Origin: Arcuatula senhousia
Taxonomy: Eukaryota; Mollusca; Bivalvia; Mytilida; Mytilidae
DNA: 64,000 nt
Direction of reading: 5' to 3'
Assembly: GCA_963971305.1 (NCBI GenBank)
Contig: OZ020305.1
Span: 4,931,001-4,995,000 of the forward strand
The position numbers were made by a program, and so were the translations under genes. This document shows positions 26,501 through 37,451 of the stretch, piece after piece. A model generated the notes under the pieces. It saw only the letters and a program-made list of their open reading frames with translations, had not been told where the DNA came from and searched no databases. Numbering within the stretch: the stretch's first letter is position 1; every line of letters begins with the position of its first letter.

Positions 26501-27767
26501 AGTCCTTTCCAGTCAGATAAACCTAAGGACTATGCTATTGGTATAACTATAAAACAGGAACCAGGAACTATTAAACTTAATGATTCCCATAGAAGTGATT
26601 CCGCTCCGGATTTATCAAAGAGTGCTGAAATAAGGACTAAAACTCCATCTTCTGAAAAAGTCAAAAGTGTAGACGAAAGGTCTATGGATAAAAATGATAA
26701 ACTTTCAAATGAAAAGCAGAGAAATTCAGACTCTGCAATGGACAAAAGACTGAATGTTGGTGCAGAAACTCCTAAATCAAAACTAGGGCAGTATTCAAAA
26801 CCGTCAAGTCCTCACACGCCGTCAACGTCGTTATCTTTACCTGTGTCGTCTGGATCTCATTACTCCCCCTACCTCTACCACACCCAGTATGGACAGTCCC
26901 CACCCACATCCTACGGACATCCGCCATTCGATCCTTACAGGGGCGTGATGTATCCCTCTAATAATTATGTTCATCCATCACAACTGGGATACAACCTTGG
27001 TTCAGAAAACGAAAAACAAAAACTTAATCCTGTATCTAAATCTAGTGAAATGGATTTAAAGAAACCTGATCCAAGTCATAAAATTCATGAACTGCAAGAA
27101 AAGAGTGGTCCAGGATCTCGATCTGCTTCCCCTGTTACAGGGAAGGTGGGTGACAAAAGTTTGATCCGAGATGGAAGTTCACCCCCGACACAAAGACATG
27201 TTCACACCCATCATCACACTCATGTTCTAGAGGCAGCCTATCATCCAGTTTATCATTACCCACATTGTAAGTTTACTATAGAGAAGTTTTGGTTCAATTG
27301 ATAAATCATATAGAAAAAGATGAAAGATGTGTGTAATAAACATAGAATATTTGAAAAATTTGCCTGATGGTCAGAGTATAAGATCTGAAATAAACTTAAA
27401 AATAAATGGCCATCTAAAAATCAATAAAAAACAACAAATAACATTTGCATTAACATTCAGCAGGATAAAGACTATGACATGTTTGATTAAAATTCCAAAA
27501 AATCAGCAGTTGCAAAAGATACACCTTAAAGGTTTAATAATACAAAACATTGAAATATTAAACTAAAAACTCATGAATGTTTAATTTAAAGCTCTTTGTG
27601 ATTTTGAACAATTTTCAAGTACTGTAGAAGGGTACATGTTTGAAAAATGAAAAATTCCAATAGCAGTTATTAACTTTTTTCTTTTCATTTCAGCAATGTA
27701 TCCATCACAGACACAAGTTCCCCAAGGGACATCTATTCAGCATCCTCCACCCTTTCCACCACCATAG
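17067..27767 (+). CDS. ZNF608/609: ZNF608/ZNF609-family zinc-finger protein (five coding exons)
   Basis: The family comprises vertebrate ZNF608/ZNF609 and fly scribbler/brakeless, nuclear regulators of transcription. Exons 17067-17546, 22376-22517, 22987-23074, 23920-27266 and 27694-27767 join in frame to 1376 residues, close to the roughly 1400 of ZNF609. The diagnostic module (about residues 172-240) contains [26 protein letters not shown] and [10 protein letters not shown] single C2H2 finger has C355, C360, H373 and H378, with the family phrase [13 protein letters not shown]. The remainder is low-complexity (S/P/Q/K), with an IQPKPTVLG phrase, a PAYSDISDA phrase, a Q/Y-rich region and an HTHHHTH stretch near the end, all in the vertebrate order. 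An in-frame TGA at 17037-17039 lies in the presumed intron. The acidic N-terminal segment that precedes the basic region in vertebrate proteins was not found, so an upstream coding exon or alternative start remains possible. Confidence 0.9.
17547..19853 (+). other. Intron sequence, no further exon seen
   Basis: It is AT-rich intron sequence upstream of the foldback element. No splice-bounded frame with family similarity was found. The rest of the same intron (21234-22375) is also featureless. Confidence 0.45.
19854..21224. mobile_element. Foldback transposable element in the ZNF608/609-like intron
   Basis: The 1371-bp element has very long inverted arms (19854-20314 and 20797-21224) around a unique loop of about 480 bp. 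Each arm starts GGCATACTATAAAACC, then runs through tandem GGCCT-type units, then unique sequence that is matched in inverse order in the other arm. The flanks are GATTTGTCT (19845-19853) and GATTTGTCC (21225-21233): a 9-bp duplication with one mismatch, or 8 bp perfect. Long arms made of tandem repeats and a 9-bp duplication are the features of foldback elements such as Drosophila FB. It has no transposase. The frames rich in AWPGL are by-products of the tandem repeat. Confidence 0.75.
22376..22517 (+). CDS. ZNF608/609: ZNF608/609-like coding exon 2
   Basis: The acceptor is TTTCCATTTCAG and the donor is AATG|GTATGA (phase 1). The exon encodes the strongly conserved [15 protein letters not shown] and [11 protein letters not shown] portion of the family module. 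Confidence 0.88.
22987..23074 (+). CDS. ZNF608/609: ZNF608/609-like coding exon 3
   Basis: The acceptor is ATATTTACAG and the donor is CCACG|GTAAGG. It encodes [19 protein letters not shown] and ends within the Arg of HEWAPPR, at the same intron position expected from the vertebrate protein. Confidence 0.88.
23075..23919 (+). other. Intron 3 of the ZNF608/609-like gene
   Basis: GTAAGG...TGTAG borders. The interior is AT-rich with no recognisable feature. Confidence 0.6.
23920..27266 (+). CDS. ZNF608/609: ZNF608/609-like coding exon 4 (large, zinc finger)
   Basis: The acceptor is CATCTGTAG. The first codon completes Arg and continues [11 protein letters not shown], matching the vertebrate FCDSPTSDLE. 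The exon is 3347 nt with no interruption and contains the C2H2 finger at about 24272-24343. A nine-A run (24290-24298) falls inside the finger codons. The donor is CATT|GTAAGT at 27266/27267. Reading past the donor gives a chance extension to about 27301 that I reject. Confidence 0.92.
27694..27767 (+). CDS. ZNF608/609: ZNF608/609-like terminal coding exon
   Basis: The acceptor is CTTTTCATTTCAG. The exon completes Ser, continues [13 protein letters not shown], then a proline/phenylalanine tail, and stops at TAG 27765-27767. The vertebrate proteins also end in a short S/P-rich tail after the His-rich stretch. Confidence 0.85.
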
Positions 27768-30300
27768 CCAATTATCTCCCTTGTACTGGAAGGGTTGTCT
27801 TCTCATAGTGAATGACTGAAATAAATTGGAAGTTGTCTGTTCATTGTGAATGGCTGAAATAAAAAAATCATCTTTTCATCAAAGTGTTTAGAAGCAATAT
27901 AAATGTACTTCAAATCAATGGGAATTTGTTTTTTATACCTCTTGAAAGTATTAGAATAAGGCATATGCATAACTTTGTATTTTTATTTTGTATTTGTAAT
28001 GAAGTTTGAATATATGGGATGAAGTGTTATGTTGAGCATTTGTACATGATAGTTTTACATTATTGTTAATTGTTTTAAATGATGTTTTTGAATGGAGTTT
28101 TCTTTTCTTTTCTTTTTATTATTTTTTTTAATTTTCAATATAAATGTTGAAAGAAAATTTGGACAATTTCTGATATTTAGATTGAAATCCAGCATGACAT
28201 TAAAAAAATCTATGCCAAATAGACAATATCAAAATCTAAAAAGTCACATATTTCATTAACCTACTTTTTTATCAGTTTTAACTCAAAATAATGACAGTTT
28301 ATTCACAACTCTTTTAGATACAAAATGTATATTCTTTACATATTAGAGTCTTGAACCATTATTGAGAGAAACTTAAAAGAAATATGTTGTAAGTTCATAA
28401 ACTACTGCATTTGAAACATAATTTATTTGTAAGAAAATTCTTTTTCTTCCTTTGTGCAGTCAAGCAAGTCCTGTCATTGTTTATTTTTACTGTGGTGCGA
28501 AATCTACAGTATACAATAACAAATAGTGCTAATTGTATTTATTTTATGCATGTTATTAATTTGTTCAGTGCTTTTAAGACTAGATAATTATATTTGTGAT
28601 AATCAATATTCATGATTAAGCATTGGAAATTACATATATATACATTTATATTGAAATTTACACTTAAAAATTAACCTTTACATCTTTAAAAAAAAAATTG
28701 GTCCAACTTTCGCAACATTAGTGTGAACACTATATAAATCCTAAAAAAAATACTTAAAAGTATACCATGTCAACTTAAAAGCCTTACTTTGTGAAAATAG
28801 AGGGAAAATGTTATTAGTTCAATCCTATTTTTGTTTTGGATTATTTAGTTTTAATTTACATATTAGTTGATTGGTGGTACAAGTGAAATTGATTTTGGTA
28901 CACATCTTTTGTGCATGTACATTTTATGATTCAATTTAGCTTAAAATTATCAGGTCTTTAAGTTTTGTATGCAAACAGAGATAGAAAAACAGCAAAATGT
29001 ACAATCAGAAAACTTTTTGTATAGAAATTTTACACACATGTATTAGATTTTAGATGGCTATGCAATCAATATGTTTTGTTGATAAATTTACATGTAACAA
29101 GAATTTAGTTTATACTTTGGGAGAATTTGAAAGGCATTTTGATCAAAAGTTGAGCATTTGTATTTTAAGGCTTTGAAAAAGTTTTCTTTTTTAATCTTTA
29201 ACAATGTTATAGTTTATATAACTTTTTATTGCCTTCATAAGTTGCAGGACACTTTCTTTTTCTGTCAGTCTGTCACACTTTTACATTTTAAATGATTTCT
29301 TGAAAACTGTAATATGGATGATTGATTCATGAATGATTGTACTCTTAATAACATGGCAAGGAAAACACATTTTAGCTAATTTTTTCTATTCTATTAAGTA
29401 TGTGACAGACAGGTCATCAGTGTATTAGGTGATCTGTGTATTAGATGATGCAATTGCTTGTTTATTCAGGGTTTTCTCCACAATTTTAAAGAAATGAATA
29501 AGAGTAGAATTTAAACCTCAATTTATCAACATTCCATTAAGAACAGCAAGGGCAAAATTTATAAATGTTTTTTCAAATATTCATGCAAAGAAATTTTAAT
29601 ACAGGAATCATTGGACAACTATTTAGAATTTTATTGCACTATGCATAGAGTTATTTTGGCCTATCTTGCAAGTGTATTATTATATTGATTTTCCTTCTAA
29701 TGCTACATGTATATACTTTTCTACAATGGGGATAGGGGACTTCATTTTGCTGGGACATTTTTATTGTTGTAAAGATTTTTAACACAAATAATATCTACAA
29801 ATAAATATCATCTTTTATTTAAAAAAACTAAAATTTTTTGCCTAGAAATATGTTTTATTTTATCCTTGTATAAATGTCTTTGGCTCTTAGGGGTATTTTT
29901 TTTTCTTTCAAAAAGTAAATTAAAGATGCATCTTTAAACTGTACATCTCAAAAGTTAAGAAAATGGTTAAATATCACTTGTTCATAATGTTTGTCCTATG
30001 GACATGTAGTCTATTGCAGTCCCTACCTATATTTAATGATGATGCAATATTTCACTTTTCACACTTTTCACAGTTGCTTCCAATAGATGTTTATAAGTAA
30101 AGAAAAATGTTTGGCAAAACTATATCATGAATTTCTGTGAAGTATGGAGTAAGATAGTGGTGTTTATGTGAAAGAAGAATGTCCATTATATAGCATGTAT
30201 GATTTTATATTATATATATATATATAGAGTTGAATACAAAATAGTATTTGTTTTAAGCCCTTGTGAGGCTTATTTTATACAAAATAAACAAGATGAAATT
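27768..30300 (+). other. 3' UTR of the ZNF608/609-like gene
   Basis: A T-rich stretch directly follows the stop. AATAAA signals occur at about 27820, 27857 and 30283, and the composition changes after the last one. A short TA microsatellite lies near 30215-30227. The end is inferred from the last signal and from the repeat that starts at about 30353. Confidence 0.5.
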
Positions 30301-30352
30301 TATGCTGTCTTTTTAGAGTATTGAAACTCGTAAAGAATAGAGATATTAGGTT

Positions 30353-31126
30353 ATTATGTCTCCCCCCACTTTTGTGGGGAGACATATTGTTTTTGTCTTG
30401 TCCGTCCGTCCGTCTGTCCGTCACAAAGTTTGTCAGCGCAACTCCTCTGAAACTACTGAACTGAATTCAACGAAACTTGGTATATAGGAAGGACACCATA
30501 TGTAGTTGTGCATATTACCAGGAAATTTTGATCCTCAAATTTTTGTGGGAGTTATGGCCCTTTGAACTTAGAAAATTGCTGAAAATCCTCAAATATCATC
30601 TTGTCAGCGCAACTCCTCTGAAACTACTGAATCGAATTCAACGAAACTTGGTATATAGGAAGAACACCATATGTAGTTGTGCATGTTACCAGGAAATTTT
30701 GATCCTCAAATTTTTGTAGGAGTTACGGCCCTATGAACTTAGAAAATTGCTAAAAATCCTCAATTATCATCTTTTCAGCGCAACTCCTCTGAAACTACTG
30801 AACCGAATTCAATGAAACTTGGTATATAGGAAGGACACCATATGTAGTTGTGCATCTTACCAGGAAATTTTTATCCTCAAATTTTTGTAGGAGTTACAGC
30901 CCTTTGAACTTAGAAAATTGCTGAAAATCCTTATTTATCATCTTGTCAGCGCAACTCCTCTGAAACTACTGAACCGAATTCAACGAAGCTTGGTATATAG
31001 GAAGGACACCATATGTAGTTGTGCATGTTACCAGGATATTTTTGATTCTCAAATGTTTGTGGGAGTTATGGTCCTTTGAACTTGGAACTTTTGGGGGAAA
31101 CGGGGGGAGACATCGTTTTTGTAGGC
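30353..31126 (+). mobile_element. Pearl-like element with four 171-bp core repeats
   Basis: The left end contains a hairpin-forming CCCCCCACTTTTGTGGGG and GAGACATATTG, then a TCCG microsatellite, then four cores starting CAGCGCAACTCCTCTGAAAC at 30434, 30605, 30776 and 30947, exactly 171 bp apart. The right end reads GGGGGAGACATCGTTTTTG. Because 171 is divisible by three, chance frames repeat in phase, but I see no reason to call them genes. The ends-microsatellite-cores plan matches the described structure of bivalve pearl elements. Confidence 0.7.
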
Positions 31127-31129
31127 AAA

Positions 31130-31735
31130 AACAAACTTTAATTCTTGAATATGCTACCTCCTCAAACAAAGTTGGGGTATATAGGAAAGGCCCCGTCTGA
31201 CAACAGATCTTGTAAGCCCATCTCCTAGATGGATTTTGATGAAACTTTCCATGAAGCATGTACATCATAATGAAATGTGCATGCAGAAATTTTGGCTCTC
31301 AGATATTATCAAGGGGAGTTAATTGGATTTAAGTGTTTTAAATACAGTGGTCAATGGGAGAGTTCATAAGCACAACTCACCCTAAACCCTTATATGGATT
31401 TTGATGAAACTTTCTATGAAGGAAGTGCTTAATATGGAGATATGCATGAAGAAATTTCATTGTTCTCAAATATCATTCAGGGGAGATAATTGAGCTTAAA
31501 TTTCATAGATAAAAGTACTCTATTGGAGACATCGTAAGTGCAACTCCATCTAAACCACTGAATGATTTTAATGAAACTCTGTTTGAGATATATTGAGATG
31601 TGCATGAAGAAATTTCATTGTGTTTCTTTTTCATTTATGACAGAAATTTGGACTTGAGTTTTTGGGGCAATATAGTCCACTATGAAGCGGGGGTAATCAT
31701 TTTGTTGGCTCGCTCACAGTATTCCTTGTTTTGAC
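31130..31735 (+). mobile_element. Pearl-like element of the 165-bp core family, 5'-incomplete
   Basis: Cores are anchored at 31231, 31396 and 31563 (periods 165 and 167). The end reads TGGCTCGCTCACAGTATT, as in the element at 3510-5430. It abuts the 171-bp family element, so its left end is missing or was replaced. Confidence 0.55.
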
Positions 31736-32189
31736 CTGGGGCCCTTGTTTTAGAAATAAAGTTCTTCTCAGTCAATGGAGACTTATCTCCACATTTCAAA
31801 AAGAATTGTTGTTCTTTGTAGATTTACTCAGTTTTAAATAGACATCGGTCTACTGCTTACTTCTTACACTGGCTGCTGCTACTGGCAATGAACACTGGTG
31901 TCTTTTGAAGATTTTTATGTCATACATACTTGATATTGCACATCTCATTAGTATATTGACTGAAAAGTCTCTGAAGGACAAATGCGAGTCCAGTTTATAA
32001 CTATTTTTTCTTGTTTTTGGTGGCTTAGGCATAGTACATGCATTTCTTAAAACTTTGATAAACCTGTCTGTCTTCTTTCATGGAAACACGTGACTGAATT
32101 TGAAAACTTGATCAAGTGTTATGTTGGATTTTGATGCTAAAAATGAAGGTTTTTTACAGCCCAACATGAAAAGAGGGGGTTATATAGTG

Positions 32190-32550
32190 ATAGGGTTGAA
32201 TGTCAGCGCAACTCTACTTATTAAACTACTGAACCAAATTCAATGAAATCTTGGTGTGAAGGAAGGACACCATATGTTGTTGTGCGTGTAACCAGGAAGT
32301 CTCAACCCTCAAATTATTGTGAGAGTAATGGCCCTTTGATCTTAGAAATTTACTGATAATCCTTTCTTATCACATTGTAAGCGCAACTCCTATGAAACTA
32401 CTGACAGAATTCAAAACTTGATATGTTGGAAGGTCACCATATTTAGTTGTGCATATAACCAGGAAATTTTTATCCTTAATAATTTTTGTGGGATTAATGG
32501 ACATTTGAACATTTGGGGGAAATGGGGGATGCTTTTGCAGGCCATAACAA
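32190..32550 (+). mobile_element. Degenerate 171-bp-family pearl-like copy
   Basis: It holds two diverged cores (starting near 32201 and 32379), then a right-end remnant GGGGGAAATGGGGGATGC. It has no recognisable left end. Confidence 0.5.
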
Positions 32551-32844
32551 ACTTTGAATTAGACTTGGAATAATCTGATTGATACTATGGGTTTCCAATT
32601 GCAACACATGAACTTGGTCATTTGGAAATTCCTCCTAAACCCCCCAATGAATTTTCATGAAACCTGCACATTGTCCCCTGCTACCACACTGAGCAGGAAT
32701 ATAGAAATGCTGGGCATTTGTTCATCAGAAGTTTTTGTAATAGGTTTCACAGCAACTATTAGTTGTGCGCTTTCAATATGTGATATGCAGCCTAGGTTGG
32801 GGTTTCTTTTGGTGGATTCTTGTTAAACATGCCAACTTTGAATT

Positions 32845-33502
32845 TTTTATGCCCCATCTACAAAAGTAGAAGGGCATATAGTGTTTGAGTCTGTTCATCT
32901 GTCCGCCTGTCTGTCCATCTGTTAGTCCGTCCAAAATCCCATATTTCCAAATTCCCACTTACTGACAAATGCCACATCAATCATATTGGTATGGTAGGTG
33001 CACCTATTGATGCTGTGCACAATGCAAGCTTCGGATGCTGGATGTGACCTATATTTTCCACATGAATGACCACTTATAAAAGAATGGTTAAAGTCTATTT
33101 CCACTTAGTGACAAGTGCCACATCAACCATATTTGTGTAGTAGGTGCACCGAGTGATGCTTAGCACAATTCAAGCTTCAGATGCTGGCTGTGACCTATAT
33201 TTTCCGAATGAATGACCACTTATTGAAGAATGGTTCAAGTCCATTCCTTCTTACTGACAAATGGTATGGTAGGTGCACCTAGTGATGCTAAGCATAATGC
33301 ATGCTTTGGAAGCTGACTGTGACCTACATTTTCCGCACGGATGAACTCTTACAGAATATTGGTTAAAGTCCATTCCCACTTACTGACAAGTGCCATAGCA
33401 ACCATATTGGGATGGTAGGTGCACCTAGTGATGCTTTAGTGATTGGGGAAAAAATAAATTTTGCAAGATGGGGCATAATGTCTTTTGGACATATTCTTGT
33501 TT
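32845..33502 (+). mobile_element. Pearl-like element with about four 145-bp cores
   Basis: The left end TTTTTATGCCCCATCTAC continues to GGGCATATAGTGTT, followed by a CTGTCCG-type microsatellite. Cores start near 32955, 33101, 33246 and 33375. The right end reads GATGGGGCATAATG...TGGACATATTCTTGTTT. Both ends recur, without any core, at 56226-56337. Confidence 0.65.
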
Positions 33503-34200
33503 GTATATGGCAGGGGACTGGGGAAACATCTGCCAACTTCAGCTCAGTTTTCCCCTTAACTCAATTATAGTTTTGCTGATGAGTTAGACAAAGCAAACAA
33601 AGTTTCAAAGGCTAGCAGTCTTCGAAGACAAAACAACAGGACACAATGTGAAGAAAAGTGCTGTTTGTAATAAAATGACTCCCAAGCATACCAAGTTTCA
33701 AATAAATCTTTCTTAGTGATATTGAAGGATGTATCTTATAATACAAGCATCACATTTAATGTATAGTAAAGAAAGCAACAAATCTGAACTGGAATGATCA
33801 ATCTCAAATGTCCAAGAAAAGACGCACCAGAAAAACATTTATCGACATTTCATCTTAGGGTCTGGTAGTTGCACAGAACAGATGTGTTACATCCAATACA
33901 TCCGCTTGCTACAGTTATTATGTTTAGTGTAACCCTATTTACTACGGGCTTGCCCAAATTGAACCAGGAAACTTTGTTTTCAGATATTGTTTCATGTACA
34001 CTTACTACTACCATGCCTAGTTGAGATATACTTGAAACCTTAGAATTTAAGAAAAAAAAAGTTGGCTGCAGTGACCTTATTTCACATTACTGCTGACCTA
34101 CTAGACCTGATAAGTTTGATGAATATTCAAAGCATATAACTGTTGAAACGTTTGAAAATACTGGAGGTTGTCAACTGCAATGAGACTAAACTATGAAAAA
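33503..34200. other. Intergenic sequence, nothing recognised
   Basis: It lies between the last repeat and the putative end of the minus-strand 3' UTR. No coding or repeat signal could be supported. Confidence 0.4.
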
Positions 34201-37200
34201 TATTACTTGTGTAACCCAAACTGACTGTATCTTTACTTTATTTATAAATTAGCATAGACAGATAAATGTTCCTATACCTCCAATGAGTTTCATTTCAGGG
34301 CCCTGTTTATTAAAAACACAAGAGTAAAGTTTCTTAGGCACATTTAATGTTGGCCAAATTGTTCACATAGAATATGTTTAACATTTACAACAATGGCTTA
34401 CAGGCAAAAAACACACAAAAACAAAACGGAATGGAGGCGGCTTTTCTGCTCAATACATGTTGTTGACAAACAATTGATCAACAATGATATAAAATTCTAT
34501 ATTTGTAAAGATAGAAAAAACAAAATATGGCAAAAAAATGCATAGAAAGTTTTCACAATTATAAACTTATTTTTAGGTATACTTATCACACAAATCTAAT
34601 ACAACATCCATGTTTTGAAATTTCCCCTAATCTATAAGTCAATTAGTAGTTACCCCCCTTAGATTATAATGTAATTTATCCAGAAAAAAAATGTTTTACA
34701 TTTTATTAGTAAACAAATTACTTCAATGTCTCTTACTTTGACAAGTAATAAAAACAACACGAGTTCAACCTTACTAAATATGCTGAAAATTGTCATAAAT
34801 ATGTACAATATCTGACTAGATTTAAGCACTAAACAGTTTTTTTCTTGTAAAGGGCAAATGTATTATCATACAATTAGTTGTAATTAAATCATTTAACAAA
34901 ATAAATGAAAAAAAAACATGCAAAAAATCTTATAAAATTTAATGAATATATTGTCTTAAAAAACAAAACAAAAATGGAAGCAGTTATACAAAAAGCTTTC
35001 ACAATCATCCATAACAAGCTCTTATATGTAAAATCACAGCCAATCATTATCATTATAGCGAAATAGACTCTCACAAGATAGAAACATTCCAAAATAATTG
35101 TTTTGAAATGGTCCCCAATACAACCCCATGCTCTGCAACAGTTTCTAATCAATTTCATTGCCATGAAGGGGATTCAAATTTGGTGCATTGGTTGACATTT
35201 GTCAAGAAAAGCTAAAACATTGAACAGTTTTATTTAAAAAAAATATGATTCAAGTTGGCCGCCGTTGCCCACAAAAGGAAACATATTGTTTGTGTATAGC
35301 GTCCTAATATATTCATACAACGCAAAGAGATTATCAAAGAAAAATCAAGTTGTAATGCAAGCTGTTGAATTTATATACTTGACAATTATTGATTTCAGAC
35401 TACAATACATATATTGTTTGTTTTGTGCCTGATTCATACACATTTTTGTTCATTGTAAAAAACTTAAGTTTATTTGTCAGAAAAAACCTCAAACACTTTC
35501 ATTTATAGTGCTTGTTATATTATGTAATTTAATAGTCATCACAATTTAAATTGGTTTTAACATGTAAAACAAATGCATTAAATAAGACGTCAGTAGGGGA
35601 CATAGTGAATGTTTTAAATTTTTTTTGCATTTTAAGTATATGCTACGTTAAGACACAGTTAAAACCACAAATATTTTAAAATTTTTAAATTGTTTGGCTA
35701 TGTGAAATCAATAGCTATATAGCTTTACACCAAAAGTGCTGTCAAATCATCAATTTTATAATCAACGCAAAGATCTTTTTTTTTATCATTATAAATACAT
35801 ACAGGCCCGTACACAGGAGGGAGTGCAGGGGGTGCGATCGCATCCCCTTTTGAAAACCAACAAGCACTATTAAACTCAGCATTTTGATTCAACTGTGACT
35901 ATTAAAGTTGACGTTTTGTATGAAAAAGTCTATTTCGCACCCCCCTTAAGAAAATCCTGTGTATGGGCCTGACATAAAAACTTTCCAAAAAATACTTTAA
36001 TACATCAGAGAGATATCAAATCCCTGCATGGCAATGCATAACATTATACTAAATATGAAATCTACAACATATACAACACTTATATCACCCTGTTTTACTA
36101 TATAATTAGAACAAAAATCGTATCTCCGTTAAAAAAAATTATTATAAATTGGTACATGTTAATTTGACACAAAACATATGCATAATAATTAGTATGTAAA
36201 TTTGAAAAGTTTTATAATTATGTAACGTTTAATAATTATGATTTGTCAGAAAAAAATTGTACAAAGATTAAGTGTCCTATCATATAAATTAGTGGGTGGT
36301 TAGACAAATTATTTATAACTAACGACAAACATTTATTATGTTGAAGGCTTTTTTTTATGAAAATGAAAACATTCGCCAACAACAATTTTTTTTTACAAAA
36401 CACAATAAATCTATAAACAGAAAGTGAGATTACTTGCATCCCAGTCCCCTCTCAAGAAAAGATTATGAGGCATACAGGGTATTGTCCAGAAAATGATTGT
36501 ACAACCTTTTGTCATTAACCTTTTTATGCAAATAATAATAATTTTATCTCTATTTTTTTTAAACTATCATCTTATGATGTTTGAAACAAAATTTATACCT
36601 AATTATCTAATTATAGAAGTTGAAGTAAACTTTTTTTACTATATAAGTTTGGTTTTTATGTTCAAATAACACTACATAACAGCATTCCTATAAAGGCCTT
36701 CATTAAATCAATAATAATCTGAACTGCTTTTTTGTTTTTAACTTTACAGCTGATTGCAAAAACATAAGATTGATCTCGAACATAAATCAGATAATTTATA
36801 ATTCAAAAGTGTATTAAACAAGTAAAATTTATCACAAATAATATACATAATTGAACAAAATTAGAGTTATGATTGTTATAATTAAAGCAATTGTTGCTTT
36901 ATATTATTGCACGACTAGGTATAAAAAACTTGACTTCCAAAGCCCCTTAAAGGTGTCATAAAAAACAAATATGAAATCAAATTGCACCAGATTGCCACAT
37001 GTTGAATACATTCATCTTCAAAAGGATAATTTTTACAAGCCATCTTCCAGGCATATCTCTTTTACATAATTTTCGAAAAAAAAAGAACTTTTATAAAAGA
37101 AAATGTCCGTCTTAAGTACTATAAAATTTGAAAAACCAATCCATAAACAAATGTATTGCTTTTTGAAGTTTAACATGGTATACAATTTTACTCAATAAAG

Positions 37201-37451
37201 ACATGGACACATTGCATGGTTTTGACAATGACTATACACTTGCTACATCAGATCTCTAAGCTTTAATGATTGTATGATAAAGTGTCTACGATTCAATAAA
37301 TATTTGTAACAAAAAATTTCATTACTTTCAACACCACTAGTACTGAGCAATGACAAAAAAAGTTGCCGTAAAAATGTAACACATAGCTTGCCTAAACTAT
37401 AAATAGCTCACAGGTAATTGGTCAATGTTTATAAAGTGTCATATATCACAT
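34200..37451 (-). other. MAP1: Probable 3' UTR of the MAP1 gene
   Basis: The plus strand is A-rich (T-rich in the sense of the gene), as in the other 3' UTRs here, and no frame is supported. TTTATT complements of poly(A) signals are present, including about 34238-34243 near the far end. A MITE is inserted at 35802-35971. The true end site is uncertain because several signals occur. Confidence 0.45.
35802..35971. mobile_element. 170-bp MITE in the MAP1 3' UTR
   Basis: Ends CAGGCCCGTACACAGGA and the complement of CAGGCCCATACACAGGA form inverted repeats, with GGGGGTGCGA and its complement further in. ACATA flanks both sides (35797-35801 and 35972-35976). A 5-bp duplication with CAG ends suggests an hAT-like or related group, not assignable with confidence. 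Confidence 0.6.

Noticed and set aside
27267..27301. Extension of the zinc-finger protein frame past 27266
   Set aside because: A consensus GTAAGT donor precedes it, and the terminal exon at 27694 gives a family-like tail.
30477..30719. 80-codon frame with an internal 57-residue repeat
   Set aside because: The repeat follows from the 171-bp core period. Other cores break the frame, and no family is recognised.
30353..31126. Regular repeats considered as a CRISPR-like array
   Set aside because: Units are contiguous 171-bp cores with no spacer pattern, in a eukaryotic intergenic region.
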